Source: Bipolaris cookei (lineage: Eukaryota > Ascomycota > Dothideomycetes > Pleosporales > Pleosporaceae). Taken from it: 64,000 nucleotides of DNA. Below, piece after piece: positions 21,701-32,662 of this stretch. A program made the position numbers and the translations under genes. The stretch spans positions 1-64,000 of the forward strand of contig NRSV01000077.1 in NCBI GenBank assembly GCA_002286855.1, in the 5' to 3' direction. The notes under the pieces are model-generated. The model had not been told where the DNA came from. It was given only the letters and a program-made list of their open reading frames with translations, and did no database searches. How positions within the stretch are numbered: position 1 is the stretch's first letter; each line of letters opens with the position of its first letter.

Positions 21701-22957
21701 ATGCGTCCTTTTTGGAAAACAACAGCCCTTTGCGGTTTGCTGCTGGGCATTTTTGTCATCATTACGATCAATTCAAGATCAGCGCGCGACCCAACGTCCA
21801 TATTCTTCAACCCAAAGAAAGGATACAAACCTAATTATTCCCAAGTCCGACGCAAGCAGGCCACTGAGTTTATTTCAGCCCACAACACCACTCAGACATT
21901 CGAACAGCCTAAGACCGGGAACAAGAAGAGAAAGCTGTGCGTTGGGATACCTTCTGTGGGTCGTCGTCACGCGCAATACGTGCCCGATACTATAGGATCT
22001 CTACTAGAGGGTCTCAAACCAGAGGAAAGAAGCGACATGTTTCTGGTTGTGTTCATACCGCACATGGACCCTACGGTACATCCATGTTACGGCGACACCT
22101 GGTTACATGAGCTTACGGATCAAGTTCTTACCTACGACCTCGAGAAAAGCGACAAACAGAGTTTGCGTGTCATGGAAGATGAAAGTGGCAAATTCCTGAC
22201 TAAGGGGCTTTATGATTACTCATATCTTTTGGCCCAATGTGCGGAGCGACACACACCATACATAGCTATCTTTGAAGACGACACGGTCGCCATGGATGGG
22301 TGGTTCCATCGCACAGTCTTTGCAATACAGGAGGCAGAACGCCAGACCTTACTGCGACATGCCAAAGATAGTTTTCTCTACATCCGCCTATTCTACACTG
22401 AGAGATATATGGGCTGGAATTCGGAGTACTGGCCGACATATGTTTGCTGGTCACTCATCACGGCGGGTGCCCTTGCAGCTATTTTGTTCTCATCGCGGAA
22501 GACCAAATTCGCTGTCATACTTTGCCGTTTTCTCAGTCCGCGGTGTATAGTCCTCTTATCATATTTCATGCTGACAGTAGCGATTCTACTTTTCTTCGCA
22601 CTGGGCCGGATGACAGTCCTGCCCATTCGAACCGGCGTGAGCGAGATGGCCCGGTTCGGGTGTTGCAGCCAAGCTCTCGTCTTCCCAAGGAACAAGGCTC
22701 TGGAACTGATCTCTTATTTCAATGACCGCCGTACTGGTTTCATGGATGTCTTGACAGAAGAGTTTGCTGAGCAAAGAGGTGAGCTCAGGTTTGCTATAAC
22801 TCCTAGCTTGGTACAGCATGTTGGTAGAGAAAGCAGCCGGTACACAAATCAGGGGCCAATCATCAAAGAGGGGATCTGGAACTTTCAGTTTGAGCGCTAC
22901 AACTGGAAGCAGTTGAGAAGTGAACACGATGCAGCTGCAAAAGAATGGCCTAGATAG
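21701..22957 (+). CDS. PGAP4-like GPI-glycan glycosyltransferase (fungal type)
   Basis: Single exon. The ATG at 21701 gives 418 aa; the longer frame from 21626 would need a TTG start. There is an N-terminal signal anchor (about residues 8-25). A GT-A-like N-terminal part (KLCVGIPSVGR, ~79) leads to the acidic EDD motif in YIAIFEDDTVAMDGW (192-194). Two closely spaced membrane helices (~248-264 and ~282-301) interrupt the catalytic fold, followed by SQALVFPRNKALELI. This three-TM layout with a tandem helix pair inside the GT-A domain is the hallmark of PGAP4/TMEM246, the Golgi enzyme that adds GalNAc to the GPI first mannose in mammals. The sugar used in fungi is not known to me. It lies tail-to-tail (176 bp gap) with a GH76 gene that also acts on GPI glycans. 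Confidence 0.8.
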   Translation: MRPFWKTTALCGLLLGIFVIITINSRSARDPTSIFFNPKKGYKPNYSQVRRKQATEFISAHNTTQTFEQPKTGNKKRKLCVGIPSVGRRHAQYVPDTIGSLLEGLKPEERSDMFLVVFIPHMDPTVHPCYGDTWLHELTDQVLTYDLEKSDKQSLRVMEDESGKFLTKGLYDYSYLLAQCAERHTPYIAIFEDDTVAMDGWFHRTVFAIQEAERQTLLRHAKDSFLYIRLFYTERYMGWNSEYWPTYVCWSLITAGALAAILFSSRKTKFAVILCRFLSPRCIVLLSYFMLTVAILLFFALGRMTVLPIRTGVSEMARFGCCSQALVFPRNKALELISYFNDRRTGFMDVLTEEFAEQRGELRFAITPSLVQHVGRESSRYTNQGPIIKEGIWNFQFERYNWKQLRSEHDAAAKEWPR

Positions 22958-23133
22958 TAACTCCATGGGCATAGTTTATAACTAGGAAGTGGTAGTACAA
23001 GTTGTCGACGTCGATTACTAATCTTCGCGGCTTGTAGCTCGAGCACGCTTCATCTTCCCTATAGCTGAGTATCATAGTCTCGCAAATCTTACAGCTCCTC
23101 AACACGTTGCCTGTTTAGAGCATCTCCTTGAGC

Positions 23134-24605
23134 TCACTCTCGGCGAAAACGAGGTTCATCTCTTTCTGATAGCATCCATGCAGCACTAGCAACAGCGCTT
23201 GCCACCGTGACGACTGTCAACACACTAGCGCCAATCTTTTCGCCTAAAGTGATATCTTCGAGAGTAGGGAATTCAGTCGTGTTGTCTAAGCCGGCGTCTG
23301 GGTTACTCAGTGACGTTCCTCCGCTTTTACGTGACACAGGTCCGGCAACAGCAGGATAGAGGAGACTTTGTATCACTTCTAAAGCAGCCATTTGCTCGCC
23401 AACACCAACACTGCTACCATGTTCATTTCCTGCAGCCCAGTAAAGATTGCAAGAGCTCTGGTCTCCCTCTTCAGTACACTGAGCAGCTGCGGCAATAGCG
23501 GAGGCCTGGAGCCGTGGGTCAATCGAATCGCGAGTCCAAGGGGCAACCATCGCAGTGTAAGCCATCCAGCGAGACAAGTACGCTTTGAAAGACCGCTGGT
23601 CTATATTGCATTTCCCTCGACTCTCGCAGGTAATTTCGATCATGATGTTGTCCCTGAAGAAAATTCTCAGTCCTCTGATGATTCCTTCTAGCCTAGTTCT
23701 CCAGACATCACTCTGAGTCTGATGGATAGTAAGCGGCTGAAAGCGCATAGACCAGTTGTTTGGCTTTCACTCACTGCATTCCACATGGCTGCGGCGCCAG
23801 CCATATGCACACCCGCATTATAGGTCCATTTCTTGTGGTCGAAAGTTGTGCAATTCTCCTTGCCGTGAGCGCCATCCAGGAAATAATAGTCGTCTGTTAT
23901 AAGGCCTATGGCCAGCTCCCACTCCCAAACACGTTCAGCCCAATCTAGGTAGATTTCATCTCCAAGATATTTGTAGAGACGGGCAGCTATATTGAAGAAG
24001 CAACCATTAGATATAGTATTCTTATAACTGTATCCGATGTTGAAAAAGTAGACCTGCCATCTCAATCCTCCTCCACAGAGGGCTTGGTCCCATCGGTTTC
24101 GCTGTGTATTGAACACAGCTTGAGCGAGCGATAACCAGGACGGCTTTCCATTGCCCAAGTCGGATAGTTTGTTCTCTGCCGCAGACATGGCCGTCATTCC
24201 CCAAAAGCCTTGGTCGTCGTTTCCGAGCGACCTAGTCTGATTAAGAGGCATGAAAGCATTAAATTCCCCAATCTGATGCTCCAAAGCCTGTGTAATAATA
24301 GCATTGTACTGACTATCTCCAGTATAGTACCAGTAGTTGATGAGGGTATTGAACATCGCACCAGCCTCCCACCAGTGATAGGGTGGTGGGAGTAGACCTG
24401 GTATACCATCTTCTCGGTCTCCGGTATAGTATTGTCGCAAGTTTTTGGAGAGCGCCGCAGTAGCTTCTTTGATACTGTCTAATCCTAAGTGAGCTTAGCC
24501 TTCGCAAATCAATGATCATATACCTGGCGAGTGGACGTCGAGATGAATGGCAGTGGCTGCGTAGATCGGCAAAACCCAGAGACAAGAGACTGATAAAAGC
24601 TTCAT
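23134..24605 (-). CDS. GH76 Dfg5/Dcw1-like alpha-1,6-mannanase/transglycosidase, three exons
   Basis: Proposed complement(join(23134..23718,23775..24484,24524..24605)), 458 aa. Intron 2 (56 nt) has GTGAGT, a CTTAC branch and CAG. Intron 1 is short (39 nt, GTATAT...TTAG) but keeps phase. Signal peptide ~1-18. The GH76 core includes YYTGD (47-50), PPPYHWWEAGAMF (60-72), the catalytic Asp pair in GNDDQGFWGM (117-118), NGCFFNIAARLY, and CNIDQRSFKAYLSRWM. A C-terminal hydrophobic segment (~427-447) with a short charged tail serves as a membrane or GPI-type signal. Yeast Dfg5/Dcw1 act at the plasma membrane and wall and are thought to transfer GPI-proteins onto wall glucan. All three exons are intact. 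Confidence 0.9.
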
Positions 24606-25895
24606 TTTTAACACGTTTCAAAGCAGAGTAAGCTATATACAGCTGAGTGCGATTGCTGTTGCGTATATTGCTAGTCTTCGATGCCTTGAGGTTTGCAACT
24701 GAACACGAGGTTACGGTCAGACAATATATAAAGTATCCTACTGCCGTGTTGTTTCTAAGTGAACTTTTAGGGGCGTTGCGAGTTACAAGCTCTTTATATC
24801 ACCTGCTAACACTCATTTCATTCCAAGTGCTTGGCGGATCCTCGTTACTATATGTGTCGACGCACGCCTGGCACAAAATCACCAAAGATTCAATATACCT
24901 AGTTCCATAAGTTGATTTCTTATCAAGATTGTTTTTTAATTGCTTAGTTACGAACTAGATACTACGAATTGATTCATATGCCTTAGTGGCAGGAGTGCCA
25001 ACTCACTAGCTGCGAAAATGATTAGCGCTACAGACGCTAGGCATCCGAAGGGCCGTGTTCACACTCCGTAATGACTTTTTTGTATAATGCTTATGCTAAA
25101 GGTGTATGCACACCTGTATAGCTGACTAGATGGCATCTCTGAATTGAACAATATCCTGTTTTAACCACTATGCCCCGATTATTCTAGTTACCTCTCACTC
25201 CCTGAAACATTTGCAGTTTAGGTACTTCGAGGCTGCGCTATCGCTATGTCTGCAAGCTGCTATCGCTATTGTTTTAGTAGTACTGGAAAGTGTTGCATCT
25301 GCCCGCTTTACTAGTTACATAAGATATTTGACAAACCTAAGTAACTAACTAGTTAGTTATGTATTGTAACGCTCTCAAGACAGGGACTACAGCAATCAAT
25401 AGTACAGACTTTGCTCTAAGCAGCCACCAGGATACATACCCATAAGGAGAGATTGACTAAAAGACCGCTTCGGACTTATAGAAAGAGCAACTGATTACTG
25501 AAACTTGATCATTCTACCGCACGCCAGTCTATCTAGTGTTACTGGACATACTCGAGGGCTAATACCCCTCGGTAACATCCCTTTGCAAATGATGATTCTT
25601 TGTGCATCACTGCGATAAGCCTGTTATTGCTATAGCCTATATCTGAAAATGGAAGCACCATATCCACCTTTTCGAAGTTTACTTGGGAGTTTACTTCCGG
25701 AGACTCCATCGTTCGCTTATGTTTCTAATTTCCATATTTGTTCTTTTCAGCAAAAACGATTTTTATAGTCCGACTTCTAGAAAATACGAAGGTCTCGTTA
25801 TCCTCTCCAATAAAGGAGCCATGTCCCTCAAAATGTACGCCATAGTCATCGCTCCGTAAGACATTAGGATTGGTCTCTAAATGCAGGCAGCTATT
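24606..25895. other. Intergenic, no supported gene
   Basis: AT-rich, with a TAACTAACTAGTTAG run near 25340. The 87-codon frame at 24647-24910 overlaps the GH76 promoter and looks spurious. Confidence 0.4.
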
Positions 25896-26195
25896 TTAAT
25901 AGGTTGTTAGGTTAATATTAGGTCGTGTAAAGTATATGTATGGCCCTGACTTGCAAGCTACGTCGCCATTCTTTGAGAGGAAGAATCTGTCATGTATACT
26001 ATGATGCTCTGTTAAAACCTGCTGACACCCCTCGAAAACATTCTGGAAGCTTTTGTTCCACCAGATCGTTGTTAGATAGATATAGCGAGATCTTTTTATC
26101 ACTAGTCGTAGCTCATGATTTTTGACGTCCATTGTATGTGCAAGAACGTTGCCCCTAAGGTTAAATTGATGACATTTCCCATTCCTATCTTGCAC
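25896..26195 (-). CDS. Possible gene fragment, 99 aa
   Basis: A 99-codon frame with protein-like composition (DVKNHELRLVIKRSRYIYL, ...HDRFFLSKNGDVACKSGPYIYFT) but no family I recognise. It points away from the 26326 gene and shares its upstream region. It may be the intact 3' part of a decayed gene. Confidence 0.3.
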   Translation of the reverse strand: MQDRNGKCHQFNLRGNVLAHTMDVKNHELRLVIKRSRYIYLTTIWWNKSFQNVFEGCQQVLTEHHSIHDRFFLSKNGDVACKSGPYIYFTRPNINLTTY

Positions 26196-26325
26196 ATACA
26201 GCCACGTTCTCCTTCATGCTACCTTCTCACTCCAATACAACACACAAGTACACGGTACATAGCGAAGACATGTAATCGTTTGATCTGATCTATGATGCTG
26301 ACAATATCTCCCCTACTACGACCAA

Positions 26326-27690
26326 ATGTCAGGTTTCAACGCTTTCTCACCGGAAGATGGAAGATATGTCACACGAAACAATTTTGGTGAGATTCGTATC
26401 TTGTCACTAAATCTTGAGAAACCATGCCCAATCATCTGCCCTAGTGTGGCCAGCTGTTTGGAATTCTCTCAGGATTTCGTTGACTTGGCCAAATCTCAGC
26501 AAATCGACATTGTGTTTGACTGGAAATGGCTGAATCCTAAATATGTCGAGTCATTCACGAGTGTTGTTAGCCAGCCCGAGCGGTTTGGCGGGTTTTCTAT
26601 TGTTCAGAACAACCTGAAAGGACGGAAGGAAGGAGACTGGACTATCTTCAGCCCCGAAGAAGAGCACGCGTTGGTATCAAAGGAGCCTCCTCCGTATACA
26701 GACCCGGTGCGCAATAACCCGGTGCGCAAGCGGTCACAACGGGATGGTAAGTGTTTCTAGACATTCGTAAGATGTGTGTTGTTTTGGCTGACGCATGATC
26801 ATGCAGTCTCACGTAGTCTATCACCGCCAATGAAGCGCATATGCAGCGTACCTCCAGGCTCGCCAACAGAGAGAGCTACCACGACATCACCAACCAACAG
26901 TTCAAAATGTATGTCCTCTACAATTGGTAAAAGGCAATGCACGACGTCTATGCGCAACGAATCAGCACTTTCTCGCTCTCATAACAAGGAATCATTTTTA
27001 CACAACGCTGAAATTGATACAAATATTCCATCCGTATCAAAGGATGTTATCAGTAGCATGATGCTCAATATTCTCCCCGCCATGCTCGCTTCCGTCATTG
27101 GCCGCCCTCGCTCAATTTCCCCGTCCTCATCATCCTCTACCGAACCGGACACACACCCAGCAACGGTGCCTTCTCACAAGTCAATACGCCAACTCCGCTC
27201 GCTCCTTACAAAACATGCAGCCGAATACACTGAGAAGCAACTTCGCACTATCTATGAAAATGTGCAGTACGATGCAAACTTGGCCCGTCAAGCAGCTGAT
27301 GAAGAACTCTTTGCAGCTATGGCGGAGGGGAAGTGGGATATAAAAGAACAGAAAGAGAACTCGCTGGAAGAGCTGAGCGTTGAGAGTGACCAAATCATTT
27401 AGGAGAAGCTGGTTGAGTTCTCAGATGAGCTTGATCTGCTGATTGACCGGGCGTGGATAAATATAAAGAAAGCAATTGATACAAGGGTAGAGAGATATAC
27501 TAATACAACGTGGAACAAGGCCATAGCAGGTGGTTGTTTGGATCAGGAGCCGCGAGTAGCAAACAAGACTACAAGAGAAGCTCGTGCTGCAGGTGATCAA
27601 AGCGGAATCATTTCGGGTTTTGCTCACGTCCGCGGTAACTCTGTAGAGAATATCGTGCAATTCCAACACTGTTGTTATTTAACACTCTAA
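26326..27690 (+). pseudogene. Conserved-type fungal protein of unknown function, one premature TAG
   Basis: Two exons: 26326-26746 and 26807 onward (intron 60 nt, GTAAGT...GCAG, phase 1 kept). The N-terminal ~115 residues look globular (FDWKWLNPKYVESFTSVV..GDWTIFSPEEE). A PPPY motif and a basic, Ser/Pro-rich linker (VRKRSQRD, a possible nuclear signal) follow. A helical C-terminal part (LLTKHAAEYTEKQLRTIYENVQYDANLARQAADEEL) resembles a coiled domain found in several fungal proteins of unknown role. The frame meets TAG at 27400-27402, then stays open for 95 more codons with protein-like sequence (EKLVEFSDELDLLIDRAW...) to TAA at 27688-27690. I read the TAG as CAG turned to TAG. If it is the natural stop, the gene is intact and 348 aa long. 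Confidence 0.55.
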
Positions 27691-28132
27691 CTTAACCTAA
27701 CCTATCCTCTGTCCTCAGCAGGATCAAACTATAAGCAAAAACCCCACTATAACACCACTACTTTGGGTAGTAATGAAAGCGTAAGCATGGGTCAAGACAT
27801 TGCTTTGCTTTCACATTGTTGTTGTTGATTGGAAAATAAGTTATCTTGGCTGTAAAAGGCGCTATATAGTTTCGGTAGTAGCGCTAAGCCTGTTGCGGAT
27901 CTCGATGTTACGCTAGGCTACATATTGACCAGATATTGATGCCTACACACACAACCGTGCTGGAGCTAACACAGTAATTAGGAGCCTTTGTTCATGAATA
28001 ACGATACCAACCTGATGTGGGTATTGCGACAGCTTACGTTCGCAAACACTCGAATAACTACGAATAAGCTCGCTGCCTAAGCAATGAATGACTAAGGCTT
28101 AGCGCCAGCATTGTTTCGTTGGTGCACACGCA
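27691..28132. other. Intergenic, nothing recognised
   Basis: No frame or repeat that I can support. Confidence 0.4.
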
Positions 28133-28424
28133 TGTAACGGCGCAGGCAAGACTACTCGGATTAGTATCGGCGGTAGTGTCACTCAGAGGCATATGGGAGT
28201 GCGTGGGACATCAAACGAGCCTTAATTCGAATAGACACCCATAGGCCTTGTACGAAAGGATATCAAAAGTCTACAGAGCTAGCTACAGGGAGTGTCTCAA
28301 TATATACCTGTCCTAGTCGGGTCCGAATCGGATCCGAGTGGTAACGAACAGCTGATGCGAAGGTGGCCGATACTTCCTCCGATCCAGCTATGGGATTGGC
28401 CCGATACTGGGCGAAGCTTGTAAC
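28133..28424. repeat. 292-bp dispersed repeat, candidate solo LTR (copy 1)
   Basis: Starts TGTAACGGCGCAGGCAAG and ends near TTGTAAC. About 92% identical to 61804-62095. The TG start, size and absence of coding sequence fit a solo LTR or TRIM. No clear target duplication was found, so the class is uncertain. Confidence 0.65.
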
Positions 28425-28538
28425 TTCCTATTAACAATTCTAATAACAGAATAAGTATGGATATCAGAATGTTAATATGAACATTAAAGTGTAACTAGTT
28501 GACTGTATTGACACGAGACCGAATCGACGCTACTGTAT

Positions 28539-29825
28539 ATGCCCAGGAGTTTGCGATCTGGACGCGTGGGAGAGATGGCAATCTCGACCCCGGAACGCGA
28601 ACGCGACCGCGAAGCGACATCCCTGCCAACCGAGCTACCAGCACCACTAAAGAGGCGCGCAAGAAACACTATCGAGCAAAACGAACACTACCGCAGGCGA
28701 CCCCTACAGCTAGACCTATCAGCCGACGACTCCGACGCCATCCACATCGAAAGCAGCCAACCTACCCGTCAAGCTAGGAAGGGCACCGCTACCAACAAAG
28801 ATCTACTTACCGCGTTAACCAAGATCATCCAGCAGCAAAATGAAACGATCCAGAACCTTGAACGCGAGACTAGAGAGATTAGAAAGAACCAGCAAGCGAT
28901 TATCGACCATAATATGAAACTTATTGACGAGATTGCTGAGCTAAAGACACGCGTCGATAACCTCGTGGCAGCAACCTCTGGTACGCGTACCTGGGCCGAG
29001 GTAGCGTCCACAAGCGCACCCACAGGACTAAACGCCACAGCCGCGCCGCTAGCAAGCCAGCAGCACACTACCAGAACTAACCTCGCTTCGATTGACGTGC
29101 CCAGCGTCACTGTAGACATCTCCAGAGCAGATGGCGAAGATGGCAGATTATCAGCAGGATCGGTCAGAGCAGCCGTGGAAAAAGAGATGCGCACAATAGA
29201 GAACCGAGAAAACTGGCGATGCCGGGCGGTTACCGTCGACCATGCGACCCAGAGCTGGATCAGGATCGCGTGCAGAGACGAAGATGAGTACCAGCTAGTC
29301 AAGAGAGCAGCAGAGAAGATTGGCGCAGGCTCGCGCGTGTTGCGCGATGAGCTCTACCCAGTCAAAATAGACAACGTCAAGAGAACAGCAGTGTTGGACG
29401 AGAAAGATGAGATTAGAGCGGGAGCAGCAGAAGCTTTTGGAGAAGAGAATGGAGCTACAGTCGCCAAGATTGCGTGGCTTAGCAAGAGAGACGTCCCCAA
29501 GGCGTACGGATCTATGGTGGTGTACGTGACTAAGAAAAGCGACGCAAGAAGACTTATTGCAGAAGGCTTCTTCCACGCGGGCGGAGAGTCCGGCACAACA
29601 AGCGCATTTGAGCAGCGACCACGGCCAGGGCAGTGCTACAACTGCCAGGAGCTCGGCCACAAAGCGTATCAGTGCCGAAAGGCGCAGAGATGCGGGAGAT
29701 GTGCTAAAGAAGGCCACCACCACAAGGGCTGTAGCGAAGTAGTGATGAAGTGCGTGCTGTGCGGAGGACCGCACGAGTCGTTCAGCAGAAACTGTCGGAT
29801 GCTATACCCACCTCAACATGAATAG
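28539..29825 (+). CDS. LINE ORF1 (gag-like, CCHC zinc knuckles)
   Basis: 428 aa, intact. A basic N-terminus leads to a coiled-coil-like stretch (~90-145: ILQQQNETIQNLERETREIRKN-type heptads), then a central domain, then C-terminal knuckles beginning CYNCQELGHKAYQC, followed by CGRCAKEGHHHKGC and a third C-x2-C motif. This is the RNA-binding nucleoprotein of Tad/I-type non-LTR elements. The stop codon overlaps the ATG of ORF2 in ATGAATAG (29818-29825), which suggests ORF2 is made by termination-reinitiation. Confidence 0.92.
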   Translation: MPRSLRSGRVGEMAISTPERERDREATSLPTELPAPLKRRARNTIEQNEHYRRRPLQLDLSADDSDAIHIESSQPTRQARKGTATNKDLLTALTKIIQQQNETIQNLERETREIRKNQQAIIDHNMKLIDEIAELKTRVDNLVAATSGTRTWAEVASTSAPTGLNATAAPLASQQHTTRTNLASIDVPSVTVDISRADGEDGRLSAGSVRAAVEKEMRTIENRENWRCRAVTVDHATQSWIRIACRDEDEYQLVKRAAEKIGAGSRVLRDELYPVKIDNVKRTAVLDEKDEIRAGAAEAFGEENGATVAKIAWLSKRDVPKAYGSMVVYVTKKSDARRLIAEGFFHAGGESGTTSAFEQRPRPGQCYNCQELGHKAYQCRKAQRCGRCAKEGHHHKGCSEVVMKCVLCGGPHESFSRNCRMLYPPQHE

Positions 29826-31188
29826 AGCATTCCGCATGATCCAGCTTAATGTTAGAAAGCAAAGCGAAGTACACGATAGCTTAATGAACGACGAAGAGCT
29901 ACAGGACGTGTCGGTGGTAGCTATCCAGGAGCCGCATGCACGGAGGATCCAGGGTCGGCTGCTGACGACGCCCATGCTCCACCACAAGTGGACTAAGATG
30001 GTGCCATCGACGTGGCGAGAAGGAAGGTGGTCGATACGGAGCATGCTGTGGGTGAACAGAGAGGTAGAGGCAGAACAGGTACGGGTAGAGTCGCCGGACT
30101 TGACAGCAGCGATCATCCGGCTACACGAGCGTCGGGTGTTGGTGGTGTCGGTGTACATACCAGGAGGAGACCCGCAGGCGTTGCGAGACGCATGCAAAAA
30201 GATAGACAGAGTGATTGCGGAGACGAGACGAAGGGCCGGTACGGTGGTGGACGTTGTGCTAGCCGGCGACTTCAATCAGCACGACCAGCTGTGGGGAGGA
30301 GAGGATGTGACGCTGGTCAGACAGGGCGAGGCAGACCCGATCATCGATCTGATGACAGAACACGCGCTCAGCAGCCTGCTCCCGCGCGGCACCAAGACGT
30401 GGCAGTGCGGAGAGTACGAGACGACAATTGACTTAGTGCTAGCGTCAAAAGAGCTGGCAGACACGGTGCTGAGATGCGCCGCCCACGACACCGAGCACGG
30501 CTCTGACCACCGAATGATCGAGACAGTCTTTGACAGCTCCGTGCCAGTGGCGCAGCAGCAAGAGCGGCTTCTGCTCAAGAACGCACCGTGGAAAGTAATC
30601 AACGACAGGATCGCCAGAGCGCTCCGCGTGACCCCGCCAGCAGGCACGACGCAGCAGAGGACCGACAGACTGATGGCGATGGTGCTGGAGGCGGTGCACG
30701 CACTGACACCTAGAGCTAAGGCGTCACCATATGCAAAGAGGTGGTGGACGCAGGACCTGACACAGCTACGCCGCATCTACACGCACTGGAGGAACCAAGC
30801 GAGAGCCGCGAGACGAACAGGGGTTGCTCGGCCGGACCTAGAAGAGATGGCAAAAGGAGCGTCGAAGCAGTACCATGATGCCATTCGGCAGCAGAAGAGA
30901 AAGCACTGGGATGACTTTCTGGCGGACAACGACAACATCTGGAACGCGGCCAAGTATCTGAAGGCGGGCAACGAGGCGTTCGGGACAGTCCCACCACTTC
31001 GCAGAACGGACGGGACAACTACGAGCGACTTTGAAGAACAAGCGGAGGAGTTGCTCAACACCTTTTTCCCTCCGCTTCCTAGCAGCATCGACGACGAGGG
31101 AGCTAGGCCGCAGAGAGCACCCGTAGAAATGCCGGCCATCACACTCGAGGAGGTGGAAAGACAGCTGCACGCNGTGCTCGTGGGTTAG
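29818..31188 (+). pseudogene. LINE ORF2, endonuclease part, cut before reverse transcriptase
   Basis: The APE-type endonuclease is complete in residues 1-~235: IQLNVRK, AIQEPH (catalytic Glu), AGDFNQHDQLWGG, TTIDLVLAS and GSDHRMIE are all present. The following linker, with a segment EEQAEELLNTFFP that normally precedes the RT domain, is intact. At 31173 there is one ambiguous base (N), and the frame ends 12 bases later because the sequence after N is an inverted piece of the LINE's own 3' UTR. No RT motif (such as the YADD/FVDD box) occurs anywhere in the element. Confidence 0.9.
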
Positions 31189-31233
31189 TATTGCTGGTGG
31201 CAGACTGGCTCAGAGTCGGCATCCAATCGTATA
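31174..31233 (-). repeat. Inverted fragment of the LINE 3' UTR at the broken junction
   Basis: Immediately after the N, about 50 bases are the reverse complement of roughly 32790-32840 in the same element's 3' UTR (shared CGTGGGTTAGTATTGCTGG and GACTGGCTCAGAGTCGGCAT). Either a real rearrangement or an assembly join. Confidence 0.8.
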
Positions 31234-31434
31234 CAGTGATTAGCGATTGCGGCTTCACCCCTGTAGGCAGCGTTCCAAAAGTCCAGTCATCAGAACATCG
31301 ATAGTTGACCAATCGCATCAATGATTCTGCTGCTGACTTGCTGTACGTACTAAGCTACATAGTAAGGAAAGTGGGGCTGTTCAAACCCGTTGCGCAGCTG
31401 TGCGTAAGGGTGAAGCCGCAATCGCTAACGACTG
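31234..31434. mobile_element. MITE family 1, copy 2 (201 bp), inside the LINE
   Basis: Ends CAGTGATTAGCGATTGCGGC / inverse, TA at 31232-31233 and 31435-31436. Same family as 2228-2421. It sits between the inverted UTR piece and the surviving 3' part of ORF2. Confidence 0.88.
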
Positions 31435-32662
31435 TATATTGCAAGGGACGTTCAGCACGGTAGCGACATGGGTGGCAGAGGCAGAGGCGCACATCCCAAG
31501 TGCACAAGAGCGGTTCTGGAAGCGGGCAGTTAAACTGTGGACCGACATCCACGCGCTGCCTGAGACGAACCCACTGCGAAGAAACACATCGCGGATGCGA
31601 AAGTTCAGAAGACAGTGCCGCTCGCCGCTGTTCCAGGTGGCAGAAGCGCTTAAAGACATAGAGATGGAGCAGATGGAGACGATCCTACCAGGCGTCCTGG
31701 CACCATGGGAGAAGAGAGTGCAGACCGTAGTGGAGAACGCGGCACAGAGCCTCGAGGCGAACCGGGCGGTACGCATCGCCGTAAGCAGCTCGGCGCGGAA
31801 CGGAGTAGTCGGCATGGGAGGCGCGATCAGCATACAGAAGTACGAAACACAAGCTTTCTCCGTTACTTTGGGCAAGAGAGAGGAACAGAACCCGTACTCG
31901 GCAGAGCTATCAGCAATGGCTGAAGCGTTGAGCAGGCTGCCAAAGCTAAGGTTTCGCAATATCGTACTAATAACAAGGAACAAAGCAGCGGTGCTCACAC
32001 TTAGAAGACCGCGGCAGCAGTCCGGGCAAGGCTACATCAGCCGGTTCTACAAAACCGTACAAACACTAAAAAGAGACGGTAACACAGTGACAGTGCTATG
32101 GCTACCTGCAAGCGAAGAGAATGAGCTCGCAAGCCTCGCTAAGCGAGAGGCGAAGATAGCAACTAGGCCAAACACTAGGCCACAGACACAGCTCCCTAGA
32201 ATGCGATCCACTACGCACAACATAGCACGTAAGCAAGGCATCGTTAAGAAGGTACCAGTAGACGTGGGAGCATACTCTAAACGAATCGACGCAGCACTGC
32301 CAGGAAAGCATACACGACAACTCTACGACGGGCTGTCGCGGAAAGAGAGCAGCGTACTTGCCCAGCTTAGAACAGGCATGGCGCAGCTGAACACGTATCG
32401 ATACCGAATCAAGGCATCAACAACAGACCAATGCGAATGCGGCCAGGCAGCAGAGACGGTGGAGCATTTTCTGTTCCGTTGCCGAAAGTGGACGACACAA
32501 CGAATAGAAATGCTGCAGTGCACGCAAATAAGCAGAGGAAACATGTCATTCCACCTAGGCGGCAAAGCAGCGACAGATGACGCGAAATGGGCGCCAGACA
32601 TGGATGCGGTGCGAGCGACGATACGATTCGCAATAGCAACACGAAGATTAGATGCAAACTAA
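31435..32662 (+). pseudogene. LINE ORF2, RNase H and zinc-knuckle end
   Basis: Open from just after the MITE to TAA at 32660-32662. RNase H-like segments are seen (VGMGGAI, NPYSAELSAMAEAL with the Glu, a later LWLPASEENELASLAKREA), but the first catalytic Asp position reads VSSSARNG and the second reads ITRNKAAV, so the active site looks lost. It ends with the knuckle CECGQAAETVEHFLFRC. About 500 residues expected between this and the endonuclease are absent. Confidence 0.85.

Noticed and set aside
28769..31170. Long minus-strand ORFs (177, 159, 157, 166 aa) within the LINE
   Set aside because: They are antisense shadows of GC-rich ORF1 and ORF2 and have no family pattern.
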